Shown here piece by piece: positions 28,726-50,011 of a stretch of DNA of 64,000 nucleotides. Every line of letters starts with the position of its first letter. Within the stretch, counting starts at the first letter, position 1. Position numbers and translations under genes: made by a program. The notes below the pieces were generated by a model that searched no databases, was not told where the DNA came from, and saw only the letters and a program-made list of their open reading frames with translations. Source of the stretch: Salvelinus alpinus (lineage: Eukaryota > Chordata > Actinopteri > Salmoniformes > Salmonidae); NCBI RefSeq assembly GCF_045679555.1, contig NC_092098.1:22164038-22228037 (forward strand), written 5' to 3'.

Positions 28726-30300
28726 CACTGAACAAAAATATAAACGCAGCATACAACAACTTCAAAGATTTGACAGAGTTACAGTTAATATAAGGAAATC
28801 AGTCAATCAAAAATAAATTCATTAGGCCCTAATCTATGGATTTTACATGACTGGGAATTCAGATATGCATCTGTTGGTTCTCACAGAATGTATGGGAGTG
28901 GATCGGTTAAATGAAAAAATCTGAAAACCAGTCAGTATCTGACCACCATTTGCCTCATGCAACATGACACATCTCCTTCGCATAGATTTGATCAGGCTGT
29001 TGATTGTGGGCTGTGGAATTGTGTCCCACCCCTCTTCAATGGCTTTGCGAAGTTGCTAGATATCATTGGGAACTGGAACATTCTGTTGTACACATCGATC
29101 CAGAGCATCCCAAACATGCTCAATGGGTGAAATGTTCAGTGAGTATGCAGGCCATGGAAGAACTGGGACATTTTCAGCTGCCAGGAATTGTGTACAAATC
29201 CTTGCAACATGAGGCCATGCATTACCAAGCTGAAACATTTTTATTTTTATTTAACCTTTATTTAACTAGGCAAGTCAGTTAAAAACGAATTCTTATTTAC
29301 AATGACGGGGATGGCGGCGGATTAATGACATGAAAATGGGCCTCAGGATCTCGTCATGGTATCTCTGTGCATTCAAATTGCCATTGATAAAATGCAATTC
29401 TGTTTGTTGTCCATAGCTTATGCCTGCCCATACCATAATCCCACCTCCACCATGGGGACCTCTGTCCACAATGTTGACATCAGCAAATCGCTTGCCCACA
29501 CGACGCCATACACGCTGTCTGCCATCTGCCTGGTACAGTTGAAACCAGGATTCATCCGTGAAGACCACACTTCTCCAGTGTGCCAGTAGCCATCGAATGT
29601 GAGCATTTGTCCACTGATGTCGGTTACGACGCCGAACTGCAGTCAGGTCAAGACCCTGGTGAGGACGACGAGCACGCAGATGAGCTGCCCTGAGACGGTT
29701 TCTGACAGATTGTGCAGACATTTTTTGATTGTGCAAATCCACAGTTTAATCAGCTGTCCGGGTGGCTGGTCTCCAACGATCCCGCAGGTGAAGAAGCCGG
29801 ATGTGGAGGTCCTGGGCTGGTGTGGTTACACGTGGTCTACAGTTGTGAGGCCTGTTGGACGTACTGCCAAATTCTCTAAAATGACGTTGGAGGCGACTTA
29901 ATGTAGAGAAATTAACATTCAATTCTCTGGCAACAGCTCTGGTGGACATTCCTGCATTCAGCATGACAACTACACGCTCCCTCAAAACTTGAGACATCTG
30001 TGGCATTGTGTTGTAACAAAACTGCACATTTTAGAGTGGTATTTTATTGTCCCCGGCACAAGGAGCATCTGTGTAATGATTGTGCTGTTTTATCAGCTTC
30101 ATGATGTGCTACACCGGTCAAGTGGATGGATTATCTTGGCAAAGGTGAAGTGCTCACTAACAGGGATGTAAACAAATTTGTGCTCAAAATTTGAGAGAAA
30201 TAAGCTGTTTGTGTGTACGGAACATTTCTGGGATCTTTTATTTCAGCTCATGAAACGTGACCAACACTTTGCAGGTTGCGTTTTATATTTTTGTTCAGTG
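28726..30300 (-). mobile_element. Tc1-like transposon, full length but inactive
   Basis: Inverted ends cactgaacaaaaatataaac and gttttatatttttgttcagtg-type, next to TA at the left. The minus strand encodes a transposase in pieces: 30027-29746 ([20 protein letters not shown], helix-turn-helix), 29742-29293 (SVVFTDESWFQLYQADGRQR with the first Asp; GPHGGGGIMVWAGI) and 29238-29056 (SPIEHVWDALDRC with the Glu). The second catalytic Asp, normally in a QQDNARPH-type motif, is replaced by QLGNAWPH, and a SINE tail is inserted next to it. Confidence 0.88.
29238..29317 (-). repeat. SINE tail fragment inside the Tc1
   Basis: The block tttatttaactaggcaagtc followed by aatgacggggatggcgg is the reversed 3' part of the salmonid SINE seen in full orientation at 33777-33930. 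Only about 80 bp are present. Confidence 0.8.
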
Positions 30301-30689
30301 TGTATATAATGTGTCACCCTCACTTTCTTCCTGTATTTTCGCTCTCTCTCTTTATGTCTTCTCTCTCACGCGCTTCTAGGTGTGGTATCCCAGCTGAGTG
30401 TCTGTTTACAGGTTACTGTGCATATTAGTACAAAGGGGTATGAAAGGTGAAGACCACTGTGTGTGGGACTACAACTTGAGAAACAGCAGCACCAGCAACA
30501 GCTTTGGGATAAGGGAAAACTCACAGTAAAATCCCTGCCTTACGTTTTTGTAACACAGAGAAATAAAACTTGATTGTGTTCATTACTTCATTGATGCACT
30601 GATACAGTATGAGCCAAAATGTGTATTTTTAATAAGGTTTTCCAGAACAATCCTCATTCCATGCAATCTCACACAATGATCTTGTGTTT
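30301..30689. other. Intergenic stretch with an isolated AATAAA
   Basis: A consensus-like acceptor (cgcttctag at about 30379) precedes non-coding sequence ending near an aaataaa at 30561. It could be a distal 3' UTR exon of an unknown transcript, but nothing else supports this. Confidence 0.25.
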
Positions 30690-31322
30690 ATATCAGATCC
30701 TCAAAAGGTTTTACAGCTGCACCATCGAGAGCATCCTGACTGGTTGCATCACTGCCTGGTATGGCAACTGCTCGGCCTCTGACCGCAAGGCACTACAGAG
30801 GGTAGTGTGTACGGCCCAGTACATCACTAGGGCCAAGCTTCCTGCCATCCAGGACCTCTATATCAGGCGGTGTCAGAGGAAGCCCTAAAAATTGTCAAAG
30901 ACTCCAGCCACCCTAGTCATAGACTGTTATCTCTGCTACCGCACGGCAAGCGATACCGCAGAGCCAAGTCAAGGTCCAAAAGGCTTCTTAACAGCTTCTA
31001 CCCCCAAGCCACAAGACTCCTGAAGAGCTACCCAGACCCCTCTTTTATGCTGCTGCTACTCTGTTTATTATCTATGCATAGTCACTTTAACTCTACCTAC
31101 ATGTACATATTACCTTGACTAACCAGTACCCCCTGTGTATAGCCTTGCTTGTTATTTTACTGCTGCTGTTTAATTATTTGTTACTTTTATTTTCTATTTT
31201 TTACTTAACACATATTTAAAAAAAAATCTTAACTTCTTAAAGCATTGTTGGTTAATGGCTTGTAAGTAAGCATTTCACTGTAAGGTTGTAATCGGTGCAT
31301 GTGACAAATAACATTTTATTAA
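30690..31322 (+). mobile_element. L2-like LINE 3' end, plus orientation
   Basis: Encodes the LINE C-terminal region ([39 protein letters not shown], then SHPSHRLLSLLPHGKRYRRA) with one frame change between blocks, then 3' UTR and the end gtgcatgtgacaaataacat. 5'-truncated. Confidence 0.88.
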
Positions 31323-31820
31323 AATGAATAATAAACCTTTGCAAAGTGAATTGTCTGTGTGTACAATGCAACTGACACTCGAAGTGAAATACAGTTTACA
31401 TAGAAATGACACATTGGTACACATTTCATTGTAAAATGATCTTTCATATAATTGATATTTTAATTACTGATACCTCCACTTGTACAATATTATATGTCTA
31501 ACTGCTCACATGTTCTTGACCTGATTTAAAAAAAATGTTGTTTGCACAGCAAATGCTCTCACAGGAGTATTTACATGAACATTCCTGCTGGCCTACTTTT
31601 CCAAAAATCCATTCATACCACAGAAACATAACCACTGAAGGTTGGCCTTTCTCAGTTAGGTACGGAAATCCATTAATCCAATCCTAGTCTCTTGTGACAA
31701 AAAAACATGGCCATCCCACACTTGAACTGGATGCAGAGATTTGTCAAACCCTGTACAACAATCGCAGGTCCTGCAGCCAGGCAGCCACTTCCTGTAGTTC
31801 AGGAACAGGATGTGATGCCA
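31323..31820. other. Intergenic stretch next to the gfm2 relic
   Basis: No gene or repeat recognised. On the minus strand this would correspond to the 3' UTR of the relic gene. Confidence 0.4.
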
Positions 31821-32259
31821 TCAGGCGAGGCCAGCCATCTTGTTGAGCAGGGCCTTCTGGTGCTGGAGGTCAGAGTTCTCAGTGGGTTGGAGTAGCCCTG
31901 AAACCGAGGAGGAGGAAAGAAATTAGGATAACAGAAACAGTCAATTTTACATTTGTAAACAACCCTGACGGTGTCTCCAGTAATGACATTTCTGCAATAT
32001 ATATATTTACTTTCATTGTACTGGTGTGAGTATATAGTCTGTCACTACTACATGTTTCCACGACGATATTGAATTACCTACCATCATCTCGGCCAGGGGC
32101 ACGGTGGCCAACAGCAACTTTATGGCGACTCTGGATGTCCCGGATTGCCCCTCGCCTCTGAGCCAGGTCACCCAACACGGGGCTCAGGTGCCCCTCCCCC
32201 ACCGTCACCTCCAGTGTCATCACAGGCTCCAACACCTGCCCCCCCGCCTGCCTCAGAGC
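31821..32259 (-). pseudogene. gfm2: Relic of GFM2 (mitochondrial ribosome-recycling factor), last two exons
   Basis: Minus strand. The penultimate exon, 32259-32082, has an AG acceptor and a gtaggt donor and reads [40 protein letters not shown], close to the C-terminal domain of EF-G2mt. It then shifts frame: the end is readable as [12 protein letters not shown] only in another phase. The last exon, 31897-31821, begins GYSNPLRTLTS, lacks the expected middle segment, and ends with KALLNKMAGLA and stop. GFM2 splits mitochondrial ribosomes after translation. Introns remain, so this is not a retrocopy. Upstream exons are absent; the next sequence is Tc1. The function is surely lost here. Confidence 0.8.
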
Positions 32260-32457
32260 CTACAGGAATGGACAAACACAACACTGTTACTACTGTAGTA
32301 TTACTATCACCAACAAACACGCTACTCTATTGCTAATGCCTTTTTTTCTTCTATGGGCACTCACAAACCACTGAGGAGACTACAGTACATAGGCAGAGAT
32401 CATCTCACATTGTGTACACAACTCTATCAAGGGTGTTCCTGTGCAGGTGTTAATGTA

Positions 32458-32690
32458 CAGTACTAGTCAAAAGCTTGGACACACCTACTCATTCAAGGGT
32501 TTATCTTCATTTTACTATTTTCTACATTGTAGAATAATAGTGAAGAAATCAAAACAATGAAATTACACAGATGGAATCATGTAGTAACCAAAAAAAGTGT
32601 TAATTGTATATTTGAGATTCTTTAAAGTTGCCACTCTTTGCCTTGATGACAGCTTTGCACACGCTTGGCATTCTCTCATATAGAAAAGTA
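32458..32690. mobile_element. Tc1-like terminal fragment
   Basis: Starts after TA with cagtactagtcaaaagcttg, followed by the same conserved blocks as the copies at 2591, 22973 and 24861, then breaks off. No transposase. Confidence 0.8.
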
Positions 32691-33776
32691 GTGTAGGGAG
32701 TTGTGTCTGTTCTATAACTTCCAGTGCATTCGGAAAGTATTCAGACCCTTTGACATTTTCCAAATTGTTGTTACATTACACCCTTATTCTAAAATGTATT
32801 AAATTGTTTTTTCCCCTCATCAATCTACACACAATACCCCATAACGACAAAGCAAAAACAGTTTAGATATTTTCGCAAATGTATTACAAGTAAAAAAACG
32901 AAATACTATATTTACATAAGTATTCAGACCCTTTATTCAGTACTTTGTTGAAGCAGCTTTGGCAGCGATTTCAGCCTTAAGTCTTCTTGGGTATGACGCT
33001 ACAAGCTTGGCACACCTGTATTTGGGGAGTTTCTCCCATTCTTCTCTGCAGATCCTCTTAAGCTCTGTCAGGTTAAATGGGGAGTGTCACTGCACAGCTA
33101 TTTTCAGGTCTCTCAAGAGATGTTCGATCGGGTTTAAGTCCGGGCTCTGACTGGGCCACTCAAGGACATTCAGAGGCTTGTCCCGAAGCCACTCCTGCGT
33201 TGTCTTAGGGTCGTTGTCCTGCTGGAAGGTGAACCGTCGACCCAGTCTGAGGCCCTGAGCACTCTGGAGAAGGTTTTCATCAAGGATCTCTCTGTACTTT
33301 GCTCTGTTCATCTTTCCCTTGATCCTGACTAGTCTCCCAGTCTCTGCCGCTGAAAAACATCCCCACAGCATGATGCTGTCATCACCATGCTTCACCGTAT
33401 TGATGGTGCCAGGTTTCCTCCAGAGATGACGCTTGGCATTCAGGCCAAAGAGTTCAATCTTGGTTTCATCAGACCAGAGAATCTTGTTTCTCATGGTCTG
33501 AGAATCTTTAGGTGCCTTTTAGCAAACTCCAAGTGGGCTGTCATGTACCTTTTACTGAGAAGTGTCTTCCGTCTGGCCACTCTACCATAAAGGCCTGATT
33601 GGTAGAGTGCTGCAGAGATGGTTGTCCTTCTGGAAAGTTCTCCCATCTCCACAGATAAACTCTGGAGCTCTGTCAGAGTGACCATCATGTTCTTGGTCAC
33701 CTCCCTGACCAAGGCCTTTCTCCCCTGATTGCTCAGTTTGGCCGGGCGGCCAGCTCTAGGAACTTCTTCCATTTAA

Positions 33777-33930
33777 AATCCAGGCTGTATCACATCCAGC
33801 CATAATTGGGAGTCCCATAGGGCGGCGCACAATTGGGCCAGCGTCATCCGGGTTTGGCTGGGGTAGGACGTCATTGTTAACTTGCCTAGTTAAAAATAAA
33901 GGTTAAATAAAAAAATAAAAATAAGAATGA
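33777..33930 (+). repeat. tRNA-derived SINE nested in the Tc1
   Basis: Carries tcccatagggcggcgcacaa, the gtcatccgggtttggctggg block, and the tail acttgcctagttaaaaataa followed by ggttaaataaa repeats. The tRNA-like head is truncated. Confidence 0.88.
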
Positions 33931-34104
33931 GAATCAACTGTGGGACCTTATAAAGACAGGTGTGTACCTTTCCAAATCATGTTACTTATGCAAATAAGGT
34001 ATTTCAGTTTTGTATTGTAATACATTTGCAAACATGTCTAAAAACCTGTTTTCACTGTGTTATTGTGGGGTATTGTGTGTAGATAGATGAGGAAAAACAT
34101 TAAA

Positions 34105-34245
34105 AATCTAAGTGTATTTGTCACATGCGCCGAATACAACAGGTGTAGTAGACCTTACAGTGAAATGCTTACTTACAAGACCTAACCAAAAATGCAGTTA
34201 AAAAAAATAAGAATAAGAATAAGAAATAAAAGTAACAAATATAAT
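34105..34245 (-). mobile_element. LINE 3' end fragment nested in the Tc1
   Basis: Reads gtcacatgcgccgaatacaa then cagtgaaatgcttacttaca, the same 3' terminus as at 27388, and dissolves into an A-rich repeat. Confidence 0.8.
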
Positions 34246-34359
34246 TAAAGAGCAGCAGTAAAATAACAATAATGTAATCAATTTTAGAATAAGGCTGTAA
34301 CATAACAAAATGTAAAAAGTCAAAGGGTCTGAATACTTTCCAAATGCATTGTATACACA

Positions 34360-34669
34360 TTGCAATTCAATCTGCAACGCTCTAACGTTGCGTGCCAAAA
34401 AGCACTACCTTCCTACCATTTGGGCGTAGGGCATTCTGATAGTGCGTAGTTATTGCGCAATGCTACACTGTTCCCAAAAGCGCGAATTTATCAGCGCTGC
34501 ACGGATCGGATGAGTTCCTGCTTTTGCGGAAGCGAAAAGGAACGGAAGCCAGCGCCAGAGAGCTTGCAAGGGTGGAGTAAAATACACCATAAAATAAACA
34601 GATAACAATTCACAGAAATACACACAGCTTGTTCTTTTGCCACCAATATACCGAAAGCCTGTCGAGGAG
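34360..34669 (+). promoter_or_regulatory. Upstream region and 5' UTR of arrb2
   Basis: Unlike the flanking transposons, this stretch is richer in CpG (gcgcgaatt, gcgctgcacggatcgg, gcggaagcgaaaaggaacgg) and directly precedes the arrb2 start codon. The transcription start cannot be placed. Confidence 0.5.
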
Positions 34670-45316
<10,647 letters not shown>

Positions 45317-46020
45317 AGCTCACACACACACTCTTACACACACACACGGTGGGATGAAAGCATGTGGATGGAGAGACGTGGTGGCCTCGTGGTCTTCCCG
45401 ATGTTGCTTGCGGTGTTCTTTTGTCTTGCTTAAGCCACTTGTCTTCTTGTACATGTTCTCTGTTTTGCGTTCTCGCTGTCTGCAGTGGTTGTTGTTATGG
45501 GGGGTGGCAAACAAGCGAAAACCCAGCACCATGTAAATGTTGATGTAATATTGTACCATGGCAATGCTGACAGATCCACAGGTGTCATTTGGCCAGCAGT
45601 TTCGAGGTGTTTAATAAGTGCTATAGTGGATAAAAAGTAGATGATTTAAATGTAATAAAGAGGGATGATGTGCCATGGCTGTCCACGCCGAGGGAGTGCC
45701 ATTAAAAGGAAGGGGGCTTTATCGTTCTTTTTCCACCAATAGTGATTTAAATGTAATTATTTCTACAAATATTGATCATATTGATCATGTATTGATCATT
45801 GATATAAAACGAGGTTTAGAGAGTACCTGTAAACACACTGAGAGAAGGGCAAACACACAGACTGACACACTTTGGTTAGTGATGTAATTTAGGCAACCCT
45901 TTCATCTGCCCCATCTTGACATTCCTGAGTTTCTACCCTGTCATTCATTCTGTAAAAACCTTCATGTTTTAAGGGAAGAATACGGAGGTTTCTGTGATTC
46001 ACTCTCTTCTACAATAAAGA
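45317..46020 (+). other. arrb2 3' UTR
   Basis: Follows the stop codon. Two canonical AATAAA signals at about 45653 and 46012 give likely ends. Confidence 0.6.
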
Positions 46021-47735
46021 GGACAGATGATACGCTCCCACTTACAGTAAACTTGCACACACTGGACCTGCACTGTATAGCCTAGTGATACTCCTCATTG
46101 TCAGTCTGTCAGTTAATCTCAATGCACCACTGACATTCATCAGATTCTTGCACATGGTCTAAGAGAATGGGTATTTTCAAATAATTTCTACATCAGATTC
46201 CATTCACTCTTGTGCTGAATCCCAAACTGACCCCTAGCTCTTCTTCCGTAGGCACTCCTGTAGATCTGAAAGGATTGGATAGGTATAAGTAATGTGGGGA
46301 AATTCCAACTAGCCAATCAGAAGGCAGGTTGAATCAATTACTATAATATTCATACCTATCCAATCCTAGAAGTGTCTAGTGACAGGCTAGCTAGGGGTCA
46401 GTTTGAGATACATCATTGGTGTCAGAGCTTTGTAGAGCAACAGCGACACCAATGGAGCATGTTTTTCAGCAGTGCTGTGAACTATGATCTGTGATTATTG
46501 TTGTTGTGCATCTATGGGTTACCTGTTTGCAGCTCTGCTAAGTGAATATTTGAAAGTGCTGCCACTGAGCTGTGGGAGAGTCTTAATGTCTACAGAAAGT
46601 ATACTGATATGATTTTGATCGAACATGACAGAACTATTAATATTATTACTACTGTATCATTGACTATGATTATTCTCAATCATTTAATACTTTTGTTTGC
46701 CTTAATTTTTTCTTCAGATTTTTTTTATTTTTTAATTAAAGGCAAAATGAATTAAATTCTCTAGTAGATACTCCTTTTCGTGTACGTTCTATCAAGTCTC
46801 ATATCCAAATACGGAAGAGAAGTTAATCTCACTGTTGAAGTGATGAAGTCAAGTATCCAAACATGGGCTCAGATGACTTCCTCGTCAGAATTTATTTATC
46901 TACAATGTGTGTTCGCGTTAAATTTGATTTGCACAGTAGCTTGTCAGAAGTTATCAAAATGGCATCATGCTTCACCATTTGGGGCTCAAAGTGCCACTGA
47001 CACATTTATACCTACTTTGCAGAAATGTGTAGTTAGGTAAGCTCCTCTGTGGGCCAGTGAGTGACCATTGAAAAGGATGGTCTCACATAAAAACAGGAAG
47101 CAGTCACAGGACAGAGAGTGGTGTATAAGTGAAGTGAAAAACATGACAGAAGTTTGTTACTTTATTGCTCATAGTATTTTAAAACGGTTAATATTAAAAC
47201 ATTGAGTTAGGTCTTAGGTACTCACTTAAATAAGCCTGTACATACAGTATCTGAAATTCACAACAGTATTACAGTTTGGTTTATAATTAGCTTTACCTAT
47301 AGCTACATTGATTAAAATCAATATCTTTCAATAGATAAACATGTAAAAAAAGATTTGAGCCACATTCGAGGTCTGTTTTAGTACAGGAAGCTTTTGGGAA
47401 AATGTGTCAAGGTCCACCCTGGGCAGTGCAGTGTGCACCATCCTCCTCTGGTCAAAGCAGACCTTGATATTAGTTGGTACGCAAGCGATTGCCTGCCACT
47501 GCTGTGTGTTCTGTGTCTGTTTGTGTGTCTCCTTACAGAGGAAAAGACAGGAGAATGGACAGTGGGCAGTTATGCATACGTGTCACTACACGTCACTGTG
47601 ATTAGAGTATGCATACAGATCTACAATAGCAACCCCCCAATGAGGATAATTTAAGGCTATTGGAAGTGTTACTCTGTATGGCAGTTACTGGTTCTGTTGA
47701 AGGCCTACCAGTCATCCAGGAGTTGGTCTACTCAC
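46021..47735. other. Intergenic region with one MITE
   Basis: No gene found apart from the short inverted repeat at 46220-46408. The remaining minus-strand exons expected for the neighbouring atg16l2-like gene (WD40 repeats) were looked for here and not found. Confidence 0.5.
46220..46408. repeat. Short inverted-repeat element
   Basis: Ends cccaaactgacccctagct and agctaggggtcagtttgag are inverses, and an inner pair ggattggataggtata / tacctatccaatcct strengthens the palindrome. No coding capacity. Confidence 0.75.
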
Positions 47736-48650
47736 CTGGTCGCAGCATCGCTCTACGGAGATGCTTATTGAATCGACGGGTGAAACGCCGCCATCTGGTG
47801 GGGGAAAAGCATTCAATCACTGTACCTCTATCCACATCCAGTACTACACACCACACACATCTCTCTTAGCCCCAACCACATTTACATTTGTACATTTTAG
47901 TCATTTAGCAGACACTCTTATTCAGAGCGACTTACAGTAGCAATTAGGGTTAAGTGCCTTGCTCAAGCGCACAACGACAGATTTCAGCACTTAGTCGGCT
48001 CAGGGATTTAACCAGCGACCTTTCAGTTACACCTAGATATATTACTTTACCTCTAGGGGAAGAGGCTAGGAATTTAAACGTTCTAAGTATTCAAACTAAG
48101 TATAGAACCCTTGCTCTGTCACCTTTCCTGTGCATCATTGTGCCTGTTCACCCTCTCTGCCACCGCCTCCTTCTCATCCATCCATCTCTCCAGAAGCCCC
48201 TCTTTCTCTCTCCAGACCGCTGCAAGCCCCTCCCTCAACTCCCGCTGCTCCAACCGCAGGGCTGCCAACTCCTTTGATTGGCTCTCCAATTCAAACTCAC
48301 GCTCTGATAGGCTGGCCTGCAGAATGTTGGCCCCCCTGGCTTGAGTGACAGCTTCCTTCTGATAGCGGGAGACTCTAATAGAAGATGGTGACATGAGTCT
48401 ATGTAAGTTTATATCAGACAACCTCACAACTAAGATCCCTCTCAGTTTCAGTATCTTTGTAGACAATGTCATGGATCCATTATTAAACCATATAGACTAC
48501 TGTACCTTAACATTAATCTATGAACAGATTACAATGGTTGATCACTTACTGTGATTAGCAGTATTGAAGCTCTGCGTCTTTCTGGTACATGGCGGTGGTC
48601 AGGTAAGAAACTGTCCGAGAGAGCTTGGGAGGAAGAAGAGGAAGATTGGA
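47736..48650 (-). pseudogene. atg16l2: ATG16L2-like gene fragment (coiled-coil exons)
   Basis: Three minus-strand exons with consensus splice sites and matching phases: 48650-48550, 48374-48123 and 47794-47736. Translated they give SYLTTAMYQKDAELQYC, then SRYQKEAVTQARGANILQAS with a long charged coiled coil, and LLERWMDEKEAVAERVNRHN running into RWRRFTRRFNKHLRRAM. This matches the ATG16L coiled-coil region, including the TRWMAEKAQEANRLN block of ATG16L1; atg16l2 is my preference because of its divergence. ATG16L proteins recruit the ATG12-ATG5 conjugate to autophagosomal membranes. An in-frame TAA (about 48554-48556) ends the first listed exon, and neither the N-terminal nor the WD40 exons are visible, so it is probably a decaying remnant. 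Confidence 0.6.
47884..48030 (-). repeat. tRNA-derived SINE fragment
   Basis: Reverse orientation: catttagcagacactcttat and agagcgacttacagtagcaa are the inverse of the SINE tail seen at 25-147, followed by ttaagtgccttgctcaagcg and a degenerate reversed B box. It lies in the intron between the last two atg16l2-like exons. Confidence 0.85.
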
Positions 48651-49239
48651 CTAGTAAGAGCAGGTCAAAAATTAGATAAACAATCACTGTTTTGATCCAA
48701 TTCTGGGAAAGAAAGGCAAGGAGAAGCAATCTTGTGTACAAGGCCACTATGTAAGGGCTGGGTTGCCAGATGCAGCACAAGAGAAGACATCAGAGAATCC
48801 AATTGACTGGATGACATTGAATGGAACCAATGTAGCAGCAGCACCCACAACTCTCTTTCCACAATCTATGGAAAAGTGCACAAGAATCTTGAAACTGACC
48901 AAGAAATATGGGTTGAGTGGGACTGGACCCAGTAAGATAATTGACAGTCACCTTTTCTGTTATATGTTCACTCTCTCTGAGGTTGAGGTGTAATTCTCTG
49001 TGGTCAGCTGTCATTCCACCATATCCTTCAGAACTGTGGAAAATATTGACATATGGTCAGAGAATGCTGATGGACATCAAATCAAACATTAGGATTGTAT
49101 GTCAGTTGATCTTTCTAGATCAATAGGATGCATTACAACACATTTGCACAATTCTGGATTTTCTCTAGGTGTTTCCATCTCCTAGCCTAGTCTGACCTTT
49201 ACTCTGTTCCAGCTGGCATTCCTACCTGGGTCTCCGCTA
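48651..49239. other. Intergenic stretch, nothing recognised
   Basis: Further upstream exons of the atg16l2-like fragment would be expected here on the minus strand but none could be identified. Confidence 0.4.
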
Positions 49240-49645
49240 ATTTGGACACTGAAAAGAGACAATCACAAAAAAAGAAATTATTGGAGAAATGGCAGTGGAA
49301 ACGCTTTTATGCGCAAATATTGATATAATAACCATCATATCGAAGTAAACTTGGGAGTCACGCGATGATATGTTGTGTGGTCCTCGCACAACGACTCACG
49401 AAAGCATGCAGATCATTAAACTACAGATTAACTTCATAGGGTGGTGAGTGAGTTTGATGCTCCTTTCCAATAAATAGGGTCTTATTCTGACAAATAATCT
49501 CGTTTTTATCCAGAATAATTTCATAATGTAGGTAGCCTACCCGCACTGCGAGTTGTTGGCTAGAGCGCATGTGCCAAATTCAGAGTGAGCAAATTGGATA
49601 ATCACTGGATGACGACATCAATCGCACCATTGGAAGACATACCTT
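49240..49645. repeat. Inverted partial copy of the TTAA-flanked repeat
   Basis: The inverse complement matches 19640-19910 and 20225-20320 (shared: gatataataaccatcatatc against gatatgatggttattatatc; ccaataaatagggtcttatt against gaataagaccctcgatattt). It lacks the LTR that sits in the other copy, thus representing the empty site. Confidence 0.75.
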
Positions 49646-50011
49646 GGTGGGTAGCCTACAAAAGCCTACTCCTGCTCTTTTCCCGCGATCAATCAAACAC
49701 ATTTGGTGTGTCATCATAGTGGTCTCTGACTTGTGGTCAGACTTGCTCAGGCGGAACAAACTTAAATTTGTGCCTTTTTTCAATGCTGATTTGAATGCCA
49801 TTGAGAAAACAGAAGTGTCATTTTTTTCCGCAAACATCCTTTCTGAATATAAAAGTTATCCTCGAAGTAATCATCTAGTTTTTCAAAAGTATCTGTAATC
49901 TGATTACAGAATTTTTGTTGGTAATGTAAAGTATTAAAATGACTGTTTTTTGTAATCCCTTACATGTAATCCGTTACTCCTCAACCCTGAAGGTAGGCTA
50001 TCACTGGAGAC

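Larger units (their letters stand above)
32722..34351 (-). mobile_element. Tc1-like element carrying nested SINE and LINE pieces
   Basis: Left end cagtgcattcggaaagtatt; right end gaatactttccaaatgcatt. Minus-strand transposase remnants: 33772-33491 (RAGRPAKLSNQGRKALVREV, RRTTISAALYQSGLYGRVAR) and 33494-33087 ([58 protein letters not shown]), so all three acidic catalytic positions can be seen. A SINE at 33777-33930 and a LINE end at 34105-34245 interrupt the terminal part. Frame changes make it inactive. Confidence 0.88.

Noticed and set aside
48763-48993. Plus-strand reading beginning MPDAAQEKTSENP
   Set aside because: No domain, no splice context and it overlaps the upstream flank of the atg16l2-like exons; no support for a gene.
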